Assembly: GCA_964494505.1 (NCBI GenBank)
Contig: CAZBRO010000008.1
Coordinates: 94,024-158,023 of the forward strand
DNA length: 64,000 nt
Reading direction: 5' to 3'
From: CAIYRG01 sp964494505
GTDB taxonomy: Bacteria; Pseudomonadota; Alphaproteobacteria; Micropepsales; Micropepsaceae
The position numbers were made by a program, and so were the translations under genes. Under the pieces are notes generated by a model. The model saw nothing but the letters and a program-made list of their open reading frames with translations, did no database searches and was not told the origin of the DNA. Below are positions 1 to 8,509 of the stretch, piece by piece (position 1 is the stretch's first letter; every line of letters starts with the position of its first letter).

Positions 1-1
1 G

Positions 2-136
2 ATCCTCGGCATCGGCTTTTCCATCCGCGGACGGCTGGAAGAGCGCTTCCTGCGCCAGGAGCTGGGAGAAGAGGCTTATGATTCCTATGCCCGGCGCGTG
101 CCCATGTTGATTCCTTTTACCGGGCGGACGCGGTAG
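2..136 (+). CDS. C-terminal end of an isoprenylcysteine carboxyl methyltransferase (ICMT/PEMT)-like membrane protein, partial
   Basis: The window opens inside this gene; 44 codons are visible before the TAG at 134-136. The tail has the pattern EERFLRQELGEEAYDSYARR followed by VPMLIPF, which resembles the conserved C-terminus of ICMT/PEMT-family integral membrane methyltransferases, where an E-E-x-x-L-x-x-x-x-G-x-x-Y-x-x-Y motif follows the last membrane segment. Such proteins methylate lipids or prenylated substrates using S-adenosylmethionine. The substrate cannot be told from this fragment. It lies 32 bases upstream of purA on the same strand. The family call rests only on the tail motif. 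Confidence 0.6.
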   Translation: MLGIGFSIRGRLEERFLRQELGEEAYDSYARRVPMLIPFTGRTR

Positions 137-168
137 TTTCGCGCGCAAAGCATCCGAGCGAAGACAAT

Positions 169-1464
169 ATGGCCAATGTTGCAGTGATCGGCGCCCAATG
201 GGGCGACGAAGGCAAGGGGAAGATCGTCGACTGGCTTTCCGCCCGCGCTGATGTGGTGGTGCGATTCCAGGGAGGCCACAATGCCGGGCATACACTCGTC
301 ATCGACGGGGTAACCTACAAATTGTCGCTGCTGCCGTCGGGCGTGGTGCGCCCCGGCAAGCTCGCCATCATCGGCAACGGCGTTGTGGTCGATCCGTGGG
401 CCTTCCTGGAGGAAATCGCACGCGTCGAGGCGTTGGGCGTTCGCGTGACGCCAGAGAATCTGATTGTCGCCGAGAACGCGGCGCTGATACTGCCGCTGCA
501 TCGCGAGTTGGACATAACGCGCGAATCCTCGAACAGCGTGCAGGCGCTGGGAACGACCAAGCGCGGCATCGGCCCGGCCTATGAAGACAAGGTCGGCCGG
601 CGTGCGTTGCGCGTGGTGGATTTGAAGGATCTGGCCGGCCTGCCGCGCAAAATCGAGCGGCTGCTTGCCCATCACAACACGCTGCGTCGTGGCGGGAATC
701 TTCCCGAGATCGATGCGGACGCGCTGTTCGAGCAGCTCAAAGAGGTCGCGCCGAAGATCCTTCCTTTTGCATCCTGCGCCTGGAGGCGGCTCGACCAGGT
801 GCGGCGCGAGGGCAAGCGTATCCTGTTCGAGGGCGCGCAGGCTGTGCTCCTCGACATCGACCATGGCACCTATCCCTACGTCACTTCGTCGAACACGGTC
901 GCAGGGCAGGCGGCGGCGGGTTCCGGCATCGGCCCGCGGGACATCGGCTATGTTCTCGGTATCGCGAAGGCCTACACCACGCGCGTCGGCGCGGGGCCGT
1001 TCCCGACGGAACTCACCGATGAGACCGGCGAGCGCATCGGTAAGATCGGCGCGGAGTTCGGCACCGTCACGGGAAGGAAGCGCCGCTGCGGCTGGTTCGA
1101 TGCGGTGCTGGTGCGCCAGACCGTGGTGACGGGGGGCATCGACGGGATCGCGCTCACCAAGCTCGACGTGCTCGACGGGTTCGACGAAATCAAGCTGTGC
1201 GTGGGCTACCGGCTGGACGGACGCGATATCGATTATCTGCCCGCGGACGCGACCGAACAGGCGCGCTGCGTGCCCATATACGAAGTCACCGACGGCTGGA
1301 AGGAATCGACCAAAGGCGCGCGCAGTTGGGCGCAATTGCCGGCGCAGGCGGTGAAATATGTGCGCCGGGTCGAGGAGCTGATCGGCGCGCCGGTAGCGCT
1401 TCTTTCCACCAGCCCGGAACGCGAGGACACCATCCTGGTGCGCGACCCGTTCGTGGATCGCTGA
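169..1464 (+). CDS. purA: Adenylosuccinate synthase
   Basis: Cytoplasmic enzyme that joins IMP and aspartate using GTP to make adenylosuccinate, the first committed step from IMP to AMP. The 431-residue product has the family's usual length. Visible motifs are the N-terminal QWGDEGKGKIVD GTP/IMP loop (residues 10-21), GGHNAGHT (about 36-43), the GTTKRGIGPAYEDK segment, FEGAQAVLLDIDHGTYPYVT and TTRVGAGPFPTE. The ATG at 169 places the conserved NVAVIGAQWGDEG start exactly as in the family. A lipoprotein gene begins three bases after the stop, so the two are probably co-transcribed. Confidence 0.98.
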   Translation: MANVAVIGAQWGDEGKGKIVDWLSARADVVVRFQGGHNAGHTLVIDGVTYKLSLLPSGVVRPGKLAIIGNGVVVDPWAFLEEIARVEALGVRVTPENLIVAENAALILPLHRELDITRESSNSVQALGTTKRGIGPAYEDKVGRRALRVVDLKDLAGLPRKIERLLAHHNTLRRGGNLPEIDADALFEQLKEVAPKILPFASCAWRRLDQVRREGKRILFEGAQAVLLDIDHGTYPYVTSSNTVAGQAAAGSGIGPRDIGYVLGIAKAYTTRVGAGPFPTELTDETGERIGKIGAEFGTVTGRKRRCGWFDAVLVRQTVVTGGIDGIALTKLDVLDGFDEIKLCVGYRLDGRDIDYLPADATEQARCVPIYEVTDGWKESTKGARSWAQLPAQAVKYVRRVEELIGAPVALLSTSPEREDTILVRDPFVDR

Positions 1465-1467
1465 GCG

Positions 1468-2007
1468 ATGAACAAGGTCCTTCCCGCATTATTTGTGATT
1501 CTTTGTTCGACGCTGCTTTCGGGTTGCTATCAAAGTGCGGCGCCGCTGATTGCACCCGACGCGGCGGACTTTCCGTTCGGGGCGCGGCTCAGGTACGCGG
1601 CATTCGAGTGGAACGCCGACAAGGGAATGTGGGACGATTCCGAACCCGGCGCGCTCGCGCGCGAGGGCGATCATTACCTGCAGACGCCGGACGGCAGCGC
1701 TCCCTCCGACGCAACGCCGTTCCGCCTCAAGAGCATCGAAGGCGGTTACTACATCGGACAGGAAGAAGCCGATTCGCGTTACGTCTACGATCTTCTCAAG
1801 ATCGACGGCGATACGATTTACGAATACGCCATAACCTGCGACGACGCAGCCAAGCCGCTGGTGGCGATGGGCTTGGTCGACAAGATCGAGATGGAAGGAG
1901 TCGTCGGAAACATCTGCACGGTGTCGAATTTCGACAGGCTCGCGCAAGTGTTCCGCGGCATCGTCATGAACCGGCAGCCCAAGGCGAAATTCGTCATCGC
2001 GCGATAA
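1468..2007 (+). CDS. Predicted lipoprotein of unknown function
   Basis: A 179-residue protein that I do not recognise. It starts with a lipoprotein signal: basic MNK, a hydrophobic stretch, then the lipobox LLSGC, so Cys19-20 should be lipidated and the protein anchored in the envelope. The remainder is a mixed alpha/beta-looking sequence rich in Asp/Tyr with short repeated patterns such as GGYYIGQEEADSRYVYDLL. The start codon follows the purA stop by three bases, suggesting translational coupling. No catalytic motif is visible. Confidence 0.8.
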   Translation: MNKVLPALFVILCSTLLSGCYQSAAPLIAPDAADFPFGARLRYAAFEWNADKGMWDDSEPGALAREGDHYLQTPDGSAPSDATPFRLKSIEGGYYIGQEEADSRYVYDLLKIDGDTIYEYAITCDDAAKPLVAMGLVDKIEMEGVVGNICTVSNFDRLAQVFRGIVMNRQPKAKFVIAR

Positions 2008-2010
2008 TTG

Positions 2011-2856
2011 CTACTCGCGCATCGCGTGCAGATGATTGAGAGGGCCGGTGCCGTGGCCGAAGGGAAGGCCGGTGCGGATCGCCTCCTGCACGAAGGCACG
2101 GGCGCGGACGACGGCGTCGTATAACGGCATTCCTTGCGCCAAACCCGCCGCGATTGCCGAGGCCAGCGTGCAGCCGGTGCCATGCGTCGAGGGATTCGAC
2201 AGGCGCGGGCCGCTGAAGCGGTGGACGCCGGTATCGTCAACCAGCACGTCCGTGACCGTGTCGCCGGCAAGATGTCCGCCCTTTACCAGCACGGCGCGCG
2301 CGCCTGCTTCGCGCAAGATTTCCGCCGCGCGGACACAATCCTCCGCTGTGTCTACGTCGATATGTGCGAGATGCGCAGCTTCCGGCGCATTGGGCGTGAT
2401 CAACGCGGCCAAGGGAAACAGCCGCATCTTCATCGCTTCCACGCCCGCATCGTCGAGCAGCGCGCGGCCGCCCTTGGCGATCATCACGGTATCGACGACC
2501 AGGGGGATGGATGCCCCCCCTCCGCCGCCTTCGGCGGCACCTCCCCCGTAAACGGGGGCGGAAAATTCCGCGAGCGTATCGGCGACCGCGTTTACGCATT
2601 CGGCCGAAACCAGCATGCCGGTCTTGATCGCGTCCGCGCCGATATCGGCCAACACGGTGCGAATCTGGGCGGCGACGATTTTCGGCGGCACCGCGTGGAA
2701 GTCGTGCACGCCCGTGGTGTCCTGGACGGTCACCGCCGTGATCGCCGTCATGGCGTAGGCGCCGAGTACGGTCAGCGTCTTGATGTCGGCCTGAATGCCG
2801 GCACCCCCGCCCGAATCGGACCCTGCAATGATGAGGACGCGGGCGGGGAGTTTCAT
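2011..2856 (-). CDS. thiD: Hydroxymethylpyrimidine/phosphomethylpyrimidine kinase with an in-frame repeat-derived insert
   Basis: Kinase of thiamine synthesis that phosphorylates HMP and then HMP-P before coupling by ThiE. The N-terminus VLIIAGSDSGGGAGIQADIKT and the C-terminal STHGTGCTLASAIAAGL anion-hole segment identify the ribokinase-fold ThiD family. I chose the ATG at 2856 because MKLPARVLIIAG begins as in the family; an upstream ATG at 2883 would add nine residues from a repeat-containing stretch. Oddity: between ADTLAEFSA and IPLVVD, where relatives have only a short loop, there is a Gly-rich insert of about 16 residues (roughly residues 99-114, bases 2514-2561). It is encoded by a palindromic element also found between genes at 56717-56768. 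The usual VVDPVM motif reads VVDTVM. The partner gene thiE is far away at 32.9 kb. Confidence 0.95.
   Translation of the reverse strand: MKLPARVLIIAGSDSGGGAGIQADIKTLTVLGAYAMTAITAVTVQDTTGVHDFHAVPPKIVAAQIRTVLADIGADAIKTGMLVSAECVNAVADTLAEFSAPVYGGGAAEGGGGGASIPLVVDTVMIAKGGRALLDDAGVEAMKMRLFPLAALITPNAPEAAHLAHIDVDTAEDCVRAAEILREAGARAVLVKGGHLAGDTVTDVLVDDTGVHRFSGPRLSNPSTHGTGCTLASAIAAGLAQGMPLYDAVVRARAFVQEAIRTGLPFGHGTGPLNHLHAMRE
2514..2561. repeat. Palindromic repeat element inside thiD (copy A)
   Basis: Two small hairpins in a row: CCGCC-TT-CGGCGG, then CCTCCCCCGTAAACGGGGG. The same two-hairpin arrangement with few differences occurs between genes at 56717-56768. Here it is translated in frame on the minus strand as a Gly/Ala-rich insert in ThiD. 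The length preserves the reading frame. Confidence 0.8.
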
Positions 2857-2872
2857 GGGGTTAACTGGGAAT

Positions 2873-2917
2873 CGCCCCCTCACCCTAACCCTCTGCCCTA
2901 TAGGGGGCGAGGGATAA
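2873..2917. repeat. Imperfect inverted repeat upstream of thiD
   Basis: A CGCCCCCTCACCCTAACCC arm is followed by TATAGGGGGCGAGGG, giving an imperfect inverted repeat of the GCCCCCTC/GAGGGGGC type in the 72-base gap between glmM and thiD. It resembles the CTCTCCCC-type elements at 40.36 and 50.2 kb. It could act as an RNA hairpin after glmM, but no T-tract follows. Confidence 0.5.
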
Positions 2918-2928
2918 GGCTCGGTGGA

Positions 2929-4269
2929 TCAGGCGCTGGCTTCGCGAATCACCTGGGCGATTTCGCGCACCACCTGACGAACGAGCTTCTCGTCGTCGCC
3001 TTCACCCATGATGCGAATCACCGGCTCGGTCCCGGATTTGCGCACCAGCAGCCGTCCATGGCCGTTCAGCCGCGTCTCGCAATCCTTGATGCGCGAGGTG
3101 ACGTTGGCATCCGCAAGCGGCTCGCCGCGCCTCAAGCGCACATTCTCCAAGACCTGGGGCGCGGGCTCGAAGATGTGGGCCGCTTCGCTCGCGGGCCGGC
3201 GTTCCTCCGCCAGTACCGCCAGCACCTGCAGCGCCGCGATCAACCCGTCGCCCGTGGTGATGAAATCGCTGAAGATGATGTGGCCGGACTGCTCGCCGCC
3301 GACATTGAAGCCGCCTTCGCGCATCTTCTCGATCACGTAGCGATCGCCGACAGGCGAGCGAATAAGCTTCAGGTTCAGCCCCGCGAGATAACGCTCAAGC
3401 CCGATATTCGACATCACCGTGCCGACGAGACCACCGCCCTTGAGTTCACCGCTGCCCGACCAGGAGCGCGCGATCAATGCCAATATCTGATCGCCGTCGA
3501 TGATGGAGCCCTTCTCGTCGCACATCACGACGCGATCCGCATCGCCGTCGAGCGCGATGCCAAAATCGGCGCGCACCTCCTTGACCTTTTCGATCATGGC
3601 GGCAGGCGCGGTGGAGCCGACGTCCTGATTGATGTTGAGCCCGTTCGGCTCGACTCCGATGGAGACGATGTCCGCGCCCAATTCCCACAGAACGGCGGGG
3701 GCGACCTTATAGGCAGCGCCGTGCGCGCAATCGACCACGATGCGCAAACCCTCAAGCCGCAAATGCTTCGGGAAGGTGCGCTTGACGAATTCGATGTAGC
3801 GGGCCTGCGCGTCCTCGATGCGGCGGGCGCGGCCGATATTGGCGGGCGCGGCAAGCCCGTCCTCGAGTCCGTTTTCCATCAGGGCTTCGATTTCAGCTTC
3901 GCGCTCGTCCGACAATTTCTGCCCGTCGGGACCAAACAGCTTGATGCCGTTGTCGGTATAGGCGTTGTGCGAAGCCGATATCATCACGCCCAAATCGGCG
4001 CGCAGCGAACGCGTCAACATCGCGACAGCGGGCGTGGGCAAAGGGCCGAACTGGAACACGTCCATGCCGACGGCGGTGAACCCCGACACCAGCGCATTCT
4101 CGATCATATAGCCCGAAAGGCGCGTGTCCTTGCCGATCACCACACGATGGCGATGATTGCCGCGCGTAAAGATGCGCCCGGCAGCCATGCCGACTTTCAA
4201 CGCGATTTCGGGCGTCATCGGAAACTTGTTCGCCAAGCCCCGGATGCCATCCGTGCCAAATAACTTACG
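2929..4269 (-). CDS. glmM: Phosphoglucosamine mutase
   Basis: Converts glucosamine-6-phosphate to glucosamine-1-phosphate, feeding UDP-GlcNAc for peptidoglycan and lipid A. The 446-residue product matches family length. Landmarks: RKLFGTDGIRG at the N-terminus, the phosphoserine loop ISASHNAYTDNGIKLFG (Ser about 102), the metal-binding loop DGDADR (about 240-245) and the C-terminal phosphate-binding RKSGTEPVIRIMGEG. I use the ATG at 4269 because the family begins MRKLFGTDG; an in-frame start at 4311 would add 14 unrelated residues. It follows folP in the same direction; ftsH-folP-glmM is a common alpha- and gammaproteobacterial order. Confidence 0.97.
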   Translation of the reverse strand, partial: RKLFGTDGIRGLANKFPMTPEIALKVGMAAGRIFTRGNHRHRVVIGKDTRLSGYMIENALVSGFTAVGMDVFQFGPLPTPAVAMLTRSLRADLGVMISASHNAYTDNGIKLFGPDGQKLSDEREAEIEALMENGLEDGLAAPANIGRARRIEDAQARYIEFVKRTFPKHLRLEGLRIVVDCAHGAAYKVAPAVLWELGADIVSIGVEPNGLNINQDVGSTAPAAMIEKVKEVRADFGIALDGDADRVVMCDEKGSIIDGDQILALIARSWSGSGELKGGGLVGTVMSNIGLERYLAGLNLKLIRSPVGDRYVIEKMREGGFNVGGEQSGHIIFSDFITTGDGLIAALQVLAVLAEERRPASEAAHIFEPAPQVLENVRLRRGEPLADANVTSRIKDCETRLNGHGRLLVRKSGTEPVIRIMGEGDDEKLVRQVVREIAQVIREASA

Positions 4270-4350
4270 CATACTCGGTGACTCCCCCGCGTGACCCCAA
4301 TGAGAGCCCAATCAATGCAGCATAATCTATCAGGGATTTACAACAAAAGC

Positions 4351-5238
4351 TCATGCGCCGGCCGCGCCAATCTGCGACCAAATAGTTAACGCGTCGCGAA
4401 GAGATCTGGGCTCATGCGTGCGAATAATGTCGGCTCCGTGAAGGGCTGCATAAAGCTCAGCCGTGAGCGTGGCAGGCCCGATGTCATCGACACTACGGTT
4501 GACGAGCTTTCGCAAGAACGATTTGCGCGACACCGAAATCATGATGGGCAGGCCGAACGCCGATTTCAGCTGCGGCAATCGTTTTAGTACGGTAAGCGAC
4601 ACTTGGGGGCGGGTTCCCACGAACAAGCCCATACCGGGATCGAGGATCAGCCGCTCGCGGGCGACGCCGGCATGGGTCAGCGCATCGATGCGCGCCTCGA
4701 AGAAATCGGCGATGCGGCCCATGATGGATTTGGGATCGATGTCGATGGCCTGCGCGCGGCCCGCTCCCTGCACCGCATGCATAACGATGAGCTTGGCTTT
4801 GGCGCCGGCCAAATGCGCATAGAGGGACGTGTCGGAGAAACCCTGAATGTCGTTCAGGTAATCGACGCCTTCATCGATGGCCCAGAGCTGGGTTTCCGAA
4901 GCGAAGCTGTCGATCGAAATCTTCCAGCCCTTTTCCTTAGCGACCAGAACGATCGGTGCAAGACGGCCGATCTCGATGTCGGGCGACACAGGCTCGGAGC
5001 GAGGATTGCTGGAGGCCGCACCCACATCGAGCGCGTCAGCACCATCGGCGATCAGTTCGGCCGCGTGCGCAAGGGCGGCTTCGGGTTCGAGATAGCGCCC
5101 GCCATCGGAGAAGGAATCCTCGGTGATATTCAGGATGCCGAACGCCATCGGAAAACGGGTGCCGGAAACGGAAAATCGGGCCTCACCAGAAATGGCGGAT
5201 TCCGATTTCCGGCTTCCGGCTTCCGAATTCCGGCTCAC
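4351..5238 (-). CDS. folP: Dihydropteroate synthase with repeat-derived N-terminus
   Basis: Condenses p-aminobenzoate with pterin pyrophosphate in folate synthesis. The core shows ILNITEDSFSDGG (usual NxTPDSFSDGG), DPGMGLF and ISVSRKSFLR. The loop that normally reads D-I-G-x-E-S-T-R-P-G here reads DVGAASSNPRSEP, so this is a divergent DHPS type. Two starts are possible. GTG at 5238 overlaps the ftsH stop by four bases and gives 295 residues, but its first 30 residues come from a CCGGAA/TTCCGG-rich inverted repeat. ATG at 5148 begins MAFGILNITEDSF, exactly at the conserved fold. I list the longer frame because of the coupling to ftsH, but translation from 5148 is plausible. Confidence 0.9.
   Translation of the reverse strand: MSRNSEAGSRKSESAISGEARFSVSGTRFPMAFGILNITEDSFSDGGRYLEPEAALAHAAELIADGADALDVGAASSNPRSEPVSPDIEIGRLAPIVLVAKEKGWKISIDSFASETQLWAIDEGVDYLNDIQGFSDTSLYAHLAGAKAKLIVMHAVQGAGRAQAIDIDPKSIMGRIADFFEARIDALTHAGVARERLILDPGMGLFVGTRPQVSLTVLKRLPQLKSAFGLPIMISVSRKSFLRKLVNRSVDDIGPATLTAELYAALHGADIIRTHEPRSLRDALTIWSQIGAAGA
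5155..5235. repeat. CCGGAA/TTCCGG inverted repeat at the folP 5' end
   Basis: The plus strand has CGGGTGCCGGAAACGGAAAA followed after a short loop by GGATTCCGATTTCCGG and two further TTCCGGC copies. The arms pair as an imperfect inverted repeat. It occupies the junction between ftsH and the conserved part of folP, in the place of an intergenic spacer, yet remains open in the folP frame. Confidence 0.65.
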
Positions 5239-7160
5239 GTTCCGGGCTGCGGTTCCGGCGCGATGCCGATACCGGGTTCACGCGCACGGCCTGCCTGGGG
5301 CACGGTTGCCGCAGGCCTTGCCTGCGGCTGGGCCTCCGGCTCCTCGTAGGGCGTGCGCACCGGCCGTTCGCCGCGCAACAGCGCCTTGATCTCTTCGCCC
5401 GTCAGCGTCTCATATTCGAGCAGGCCCTTGGCCAGCGTGTGCAAATCCTCGACCTTGTCCTCGAGAATTTTCTTCGCGCGGTTATAGGTATCCTCGATGA
5501 TGCGGCGGACTTCGGAATCGATCTTCTGGGCAGTCGCTTCCGACACGCTCTGGGTGCGCGACACCGAGTGGCCGAGGAAGACCTCTTCCTGATTCTCGCC
5601 ATAGGAGATCGGGCCTAACTCGTCCGACATGCCGAAGCGCGTCACCATGGCGCGCGCCATGCGGGTGGCCATTTCGATGTCCGATTGCGCGCCCGTCGTT
5701 ACTTTTTCATAGCCGAAGATCAGCTCTTCCGCGATGCGTCCGCCGAACGCCACGCAAAGATCGGCATAGAGCTTCTGCCGCGTGAGCGAGACCTGATCGC
5801 GTTCGGGGAGCCGCATGACCATGCCGAGCGCACGGCCGCGCGGGATGATGGTCGCCTTGTGGATGGGATCGGACCCGACGACGCTGAGCGCGACCAGCGC
5901 ATGGCCGCCTTCGTGATAGGCGGTGAGTCGTTTCTCCTCGTCCGTCATGGCAAGGGTGCGCCGTTCCGCGCCCATCATGACCTTGTCCTTCGCGTCTTCG
6001 AATTCGGCGCGGCTGACGAGGCGCTTGCCGCGGCGGGCCGCGAGCAATGCTGCCTCATTGACGAGATTCGCGAGATCCGCGCCGGAGAAGCCAGGCGTGC
6101 CGCGCGCGATAACCTTCGCATCGACGTCGGGCGACAGAGGCACCTTGCGCATATGAACTTTCAAAATCTTCTCGCGGCCCGAAAGATCGGGATTGGGCAC
6201 CACGATCTGGCGGTCGAAACGGCCCGGGCGCAGCAGAGCGGGATCGAGCACGTCGGGCCGGTTGGTCGCCGCGATCAGGATCACGCCTTCATTGGCCTCG
6301 AAGCCGTCCATCTCGACGAGCAGCTGATTGAGCGTCTGCTCGCGCTCGTCATTGCCGCCGCCAAGGCCGGCGCCGCGATGGCGGCCGACCGCGTCGATTT
6401 CATCGATGAACACGATGCAGGGCGCGTTCTTCTTTGCCTGTTCGAACATATCGCGCACGCGGGATGCGCCGACGCCCACGAACATCTCGACGAAATCCGA
6501 GCCCGAAATCGTGAAGAAAGGCACATTCGCTTCGCCCGCGATGGCGCGTGCGAGCAGCGTCTTGCCGGTGCCCGGAGGACCGACCAGCAGCACCCCTTTC
6601 GGAATGCGGCCGCCGAGCTTCTGGAATTTCTGCGGGTCCTTGAGGAAGTCGACAATCTCGACCAGGTCTTCCTTGGCCTCGTCCACGCCCGCCACATCGT
6701 CGAAGGTGACCCGGCCCTGGCGCTCGGTCAGCATTTTGGCCCGGCTCTTGCCGAAACCCATGGCCTTGCCGCCGCCGGCCTGCATCTGGCGCATCAGGAA
6801 AATCATCACCGCCACGAACAGCAGCATCGGGAACCAGTTGATGAACACCGACAGCAGCGTGATGTTGTCCCCCTCGGGCCGCACCTTGATGCTCACATTG
6901 TGCTCGAGCAGCCGCTGGGTAAGGCCGGGATCGTCGGGGACGTCGGTCGAGAAGGGGGTGCCGTTCTTGAATTGGCCCTCTATGTGAGTGCCCGCGATGT
7001 TCACCGACTTGATTCCGTCGGCGACAACCTGCTGATTGAACTCACTAAAATCGATGGGGGTACGCCCCTGGCGTTGGGCCGGCCCCTGGAAAAGATTGAA
7101 CAGCGCCACCAGCAGCAGCGCGATGATGATCCAGAGAGCCAAATTGCGGAAATTGTTCAC
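5235..7160 (-). CDS. ftsH: ATP-dependent zinc metalloprotease FtsH
   Basis: Membrane-anchored AAA+ protease that degrades unstable membrane and cytosolic proteins, often including LpxC and sigma-32. The 641 residues contain an N-terminal membrane segment (about 5-25), a periplasmic domain, a second membrane segment (about 105-124), Walker A GPPGTGKT (about 193-200), Walker B CIVFIDEIDAVG, the second region of homology TNRPDVLDPALLRPGRFDRQ, and the zinc site HEGGH (about 417-421). The C-terminal tail is Pro/Ala/Gln-rich. It sits downstream of tilS as in many proteobacteria, and its stop overlaps the possible GTG start of folP. Confidence 0.98.
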   Translation of the reverse strand: MNNFRNLALWIIIALLLVALFNLFQGPAQRQGRTPIDFSEFNQQVVADGIKSVNIAGTHIEGQFKNGTPFSTDVPDDPGLTQRLLEHNVSIKVRPEGDNITLLSVFINWFPMLLFVAVMIFLMRQMQAGGGKAMGFGKSRAKMLTERQGRVTFDDVAGVDEAKEDLVEIVDFLKDPQKFQKLGGRIPKGVLLVGPPGTGKTLLARAIAGEANVPFFTISGSDFVEMFVGVGASRVRDMFEQAKKNAPCIVFIDEIDAVGRHRGAGLGGGNDEREQTLNQLLVEMDGFEANEGVILIAATNRPDVLDPALLRPGRFDRQIVVPNPDLSGREKILKVHMRKVPLSPDVDAKVIARGTPGFSGADLANLVNEAALLAARRGKRLVSRAEFEDAKDKVMMGAERRTLAMTDEEKRLTAYHEGGHALVALSVVGSDPIHKATIIPRGRALGMVMRLPERDQVSLTRQKLYADLCVAFGGRIAEELIFGYEKVTTGAQSDIEMATRMARAMVTRFGMSDELGPISYGENQEEVFLGHSVSRTQSVSEATAQKIDSEVRRIIEDTYNRAKKILEDKVEDLHTLAKGLLEYETLTGEEIKALLRGERPVRTPYEEPEAQPQARPAATVPQAGRAREPGIGIAPEPQPGT

Positions 7161-7318
7161 AGAGCGCGACCTCGTTTCCGGGCCCGTCGTCAGAGGAGAT
7201 AACGCCGAGGCACGGTGTTCGTGCGAGAGATAGGTACTTCTATACCCTTCTGCCAGTCAGGAAACGGTTAAGAATTGCATCAGAGCCTCGGAATGTGCCC
7301 TTTATTGGGCGGCCGGGG

Positions 7319-8509
7319 CTAGGCTGTCTCCGCCTCCAGGCCATGAGCCGTCTTGATCGCGGGCTGACGAGTAGGCCCGGTTGTCGATCTGCGGGGCTGC
7401 TCGCGCGCGATGAGCAGGGTTGGAGGGCCGAATGCGGCCCGCGCCGCCTTGGGCGCCCTGCCGACGCGGCAGCCGAGAAGCGTGCGGGCGGCGAATTCAC
7501 CCGGCACGACCGTATCGTAAAGGGCTTCCAACCGTTCGAAACGCGGCCGGTAGACACACTCCCCCACCCGCATCAAGACGGCGCAAAGCGCCCGCAAGCC
7601 GATTTCGCGCGGCAGCCGGGCCAACGCCGCCCCATCGAGCAGCGCAAAATCACCCTCGAATCGGGCGTGACGGCAGAGGAACTCTTCCGTGGCCGCATCG
7701 AGGGCCTCCCGTGCACGGACGAGATGCTGTGCGGCCTGGGCAATCCGGGTGGGCGAAATCCCCGCCGCTTCAAGCGCCGGCATCGCCTTTCGGATGCGGC
7801 TGCGGGCAAAGCGCTCGTCCTGGTTCATCGGGTCTTCCAGCCAGGACGCACCTTTGGCCGGGAGATAGGCCCTGAGCTGCGCCCGGCTGATCCCGAGCAG
7901 CGGCCTTACGACCTGTACGCCCTCGAACCCCGGACACGGCAGAGGGGCGCGTGCGCGCATCGCCGATAGTCCGTCCACGCCGCTGCCCCGCCCGAGGCGC
8001 AACAGGAATGTTTCGGCCAGATCGTCCTCGGTATGGGCAAGGAAAAGATTGCGGACACCGTTCTTGATGCACCATGCGCCCAGCAGCCGATAGCGCGCCG
8101 CGCGGGCTTTGTCTTCGACGTTGGCCTCGGGCTTGCACCCGTGCCAGCGCAAGATGTGGGTGCTGAGGCCGAGCGCCCTCGCCCATCCTACGGTAAGCTC
8201 CGCCTCGGCTGCGGATTCGGCGCGCAAACCGTGATCGACGGTGAGAACCACCGGCGCCGCACCGCTTTCGCGGCCGGCCCAGCTCGCGAACATATGCAGC
8301 AGCGCGACCGAATCGCCCCCGCCTGACACCGCCAAGGCCGCTGGATGTTCCCGCTTCACGCCAAGCTGCGTCAGGCTGACCGCAAAACGCCGCTCCAGAT
8401 TGGAGGCAATTTCACTTGCACTTGGCTCCGGTGCGCTCTGCTCTGGCCCGCGTCGCGACGGCCTGCGAGGCGTCGGGATATTTTGCTGGGAGCGCGGCAA
8501 GGGCGGCAC
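7319..8509 (-). CDS. tilS: tRNA(Ile)-lysidine synthase
   Basis: Modifies C34 of the CAU-anticodon tRNA(Ile) to lysidine so that it reads AUA. The PP-loop motif AVSGGGDSVALLHMF (about residues 60-75) and the HTEDDLAETFLLRLGRGSG segment identify TilS; LTVDHGLR lies between them. At 396 residues it is in the usual range. The ATG at 8509 lies 98 bases inside the end of cpoB and adds a Pro/Arg/Ser-rich leader before SNLERRF. No in-frame ATG occurs between it and the P-loop, only a GTG close to the loop, so the overlapping start is preferred but uncertain. Confidence 0.93.
   Translation of the reverse strand: MPPLPRSQQNIPTPRRPSRRGPEQSAPEPSASEIASNLERRFAVSLTQLGVKREHPAALAVSGGGDSVALLHMFASWAGRESGAAPVVLTVDHGLRAESAAEAELTVGWARALGLSTHILRWHGCKPEANVEDKARAARYRLLGAWCIKNGVRNLFLAHTEDDLAETFLLRLGRGSGVDGLSAMRARAPLPCPGFEGVQVVRPLLGISRAQLRAYLPAKGASWLEDPMNQDERFARSRIRKAMPALEAAGISPTRIAQAAQHLVRAREALDAATEEFLCRHARFEGDFALLDGAALARLPREIGLRALCAVLMRVGECVYRPRFERLEALYDTVVPGEFAARTLLGCRVGRAPKAARAAFGPPTLLIAREQPRRSTTGPTRQPAIKTAHGLEAETA

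Noticed and set aside
2134..4263. A 709-codon plus-strand open frame across thiD and glmM
   Set aside because: It lies antisense to two clearly recognised genes, has no family motif and a His/Arg/Gln-rich composition typical of the reverse of GC-rich coding DNA.
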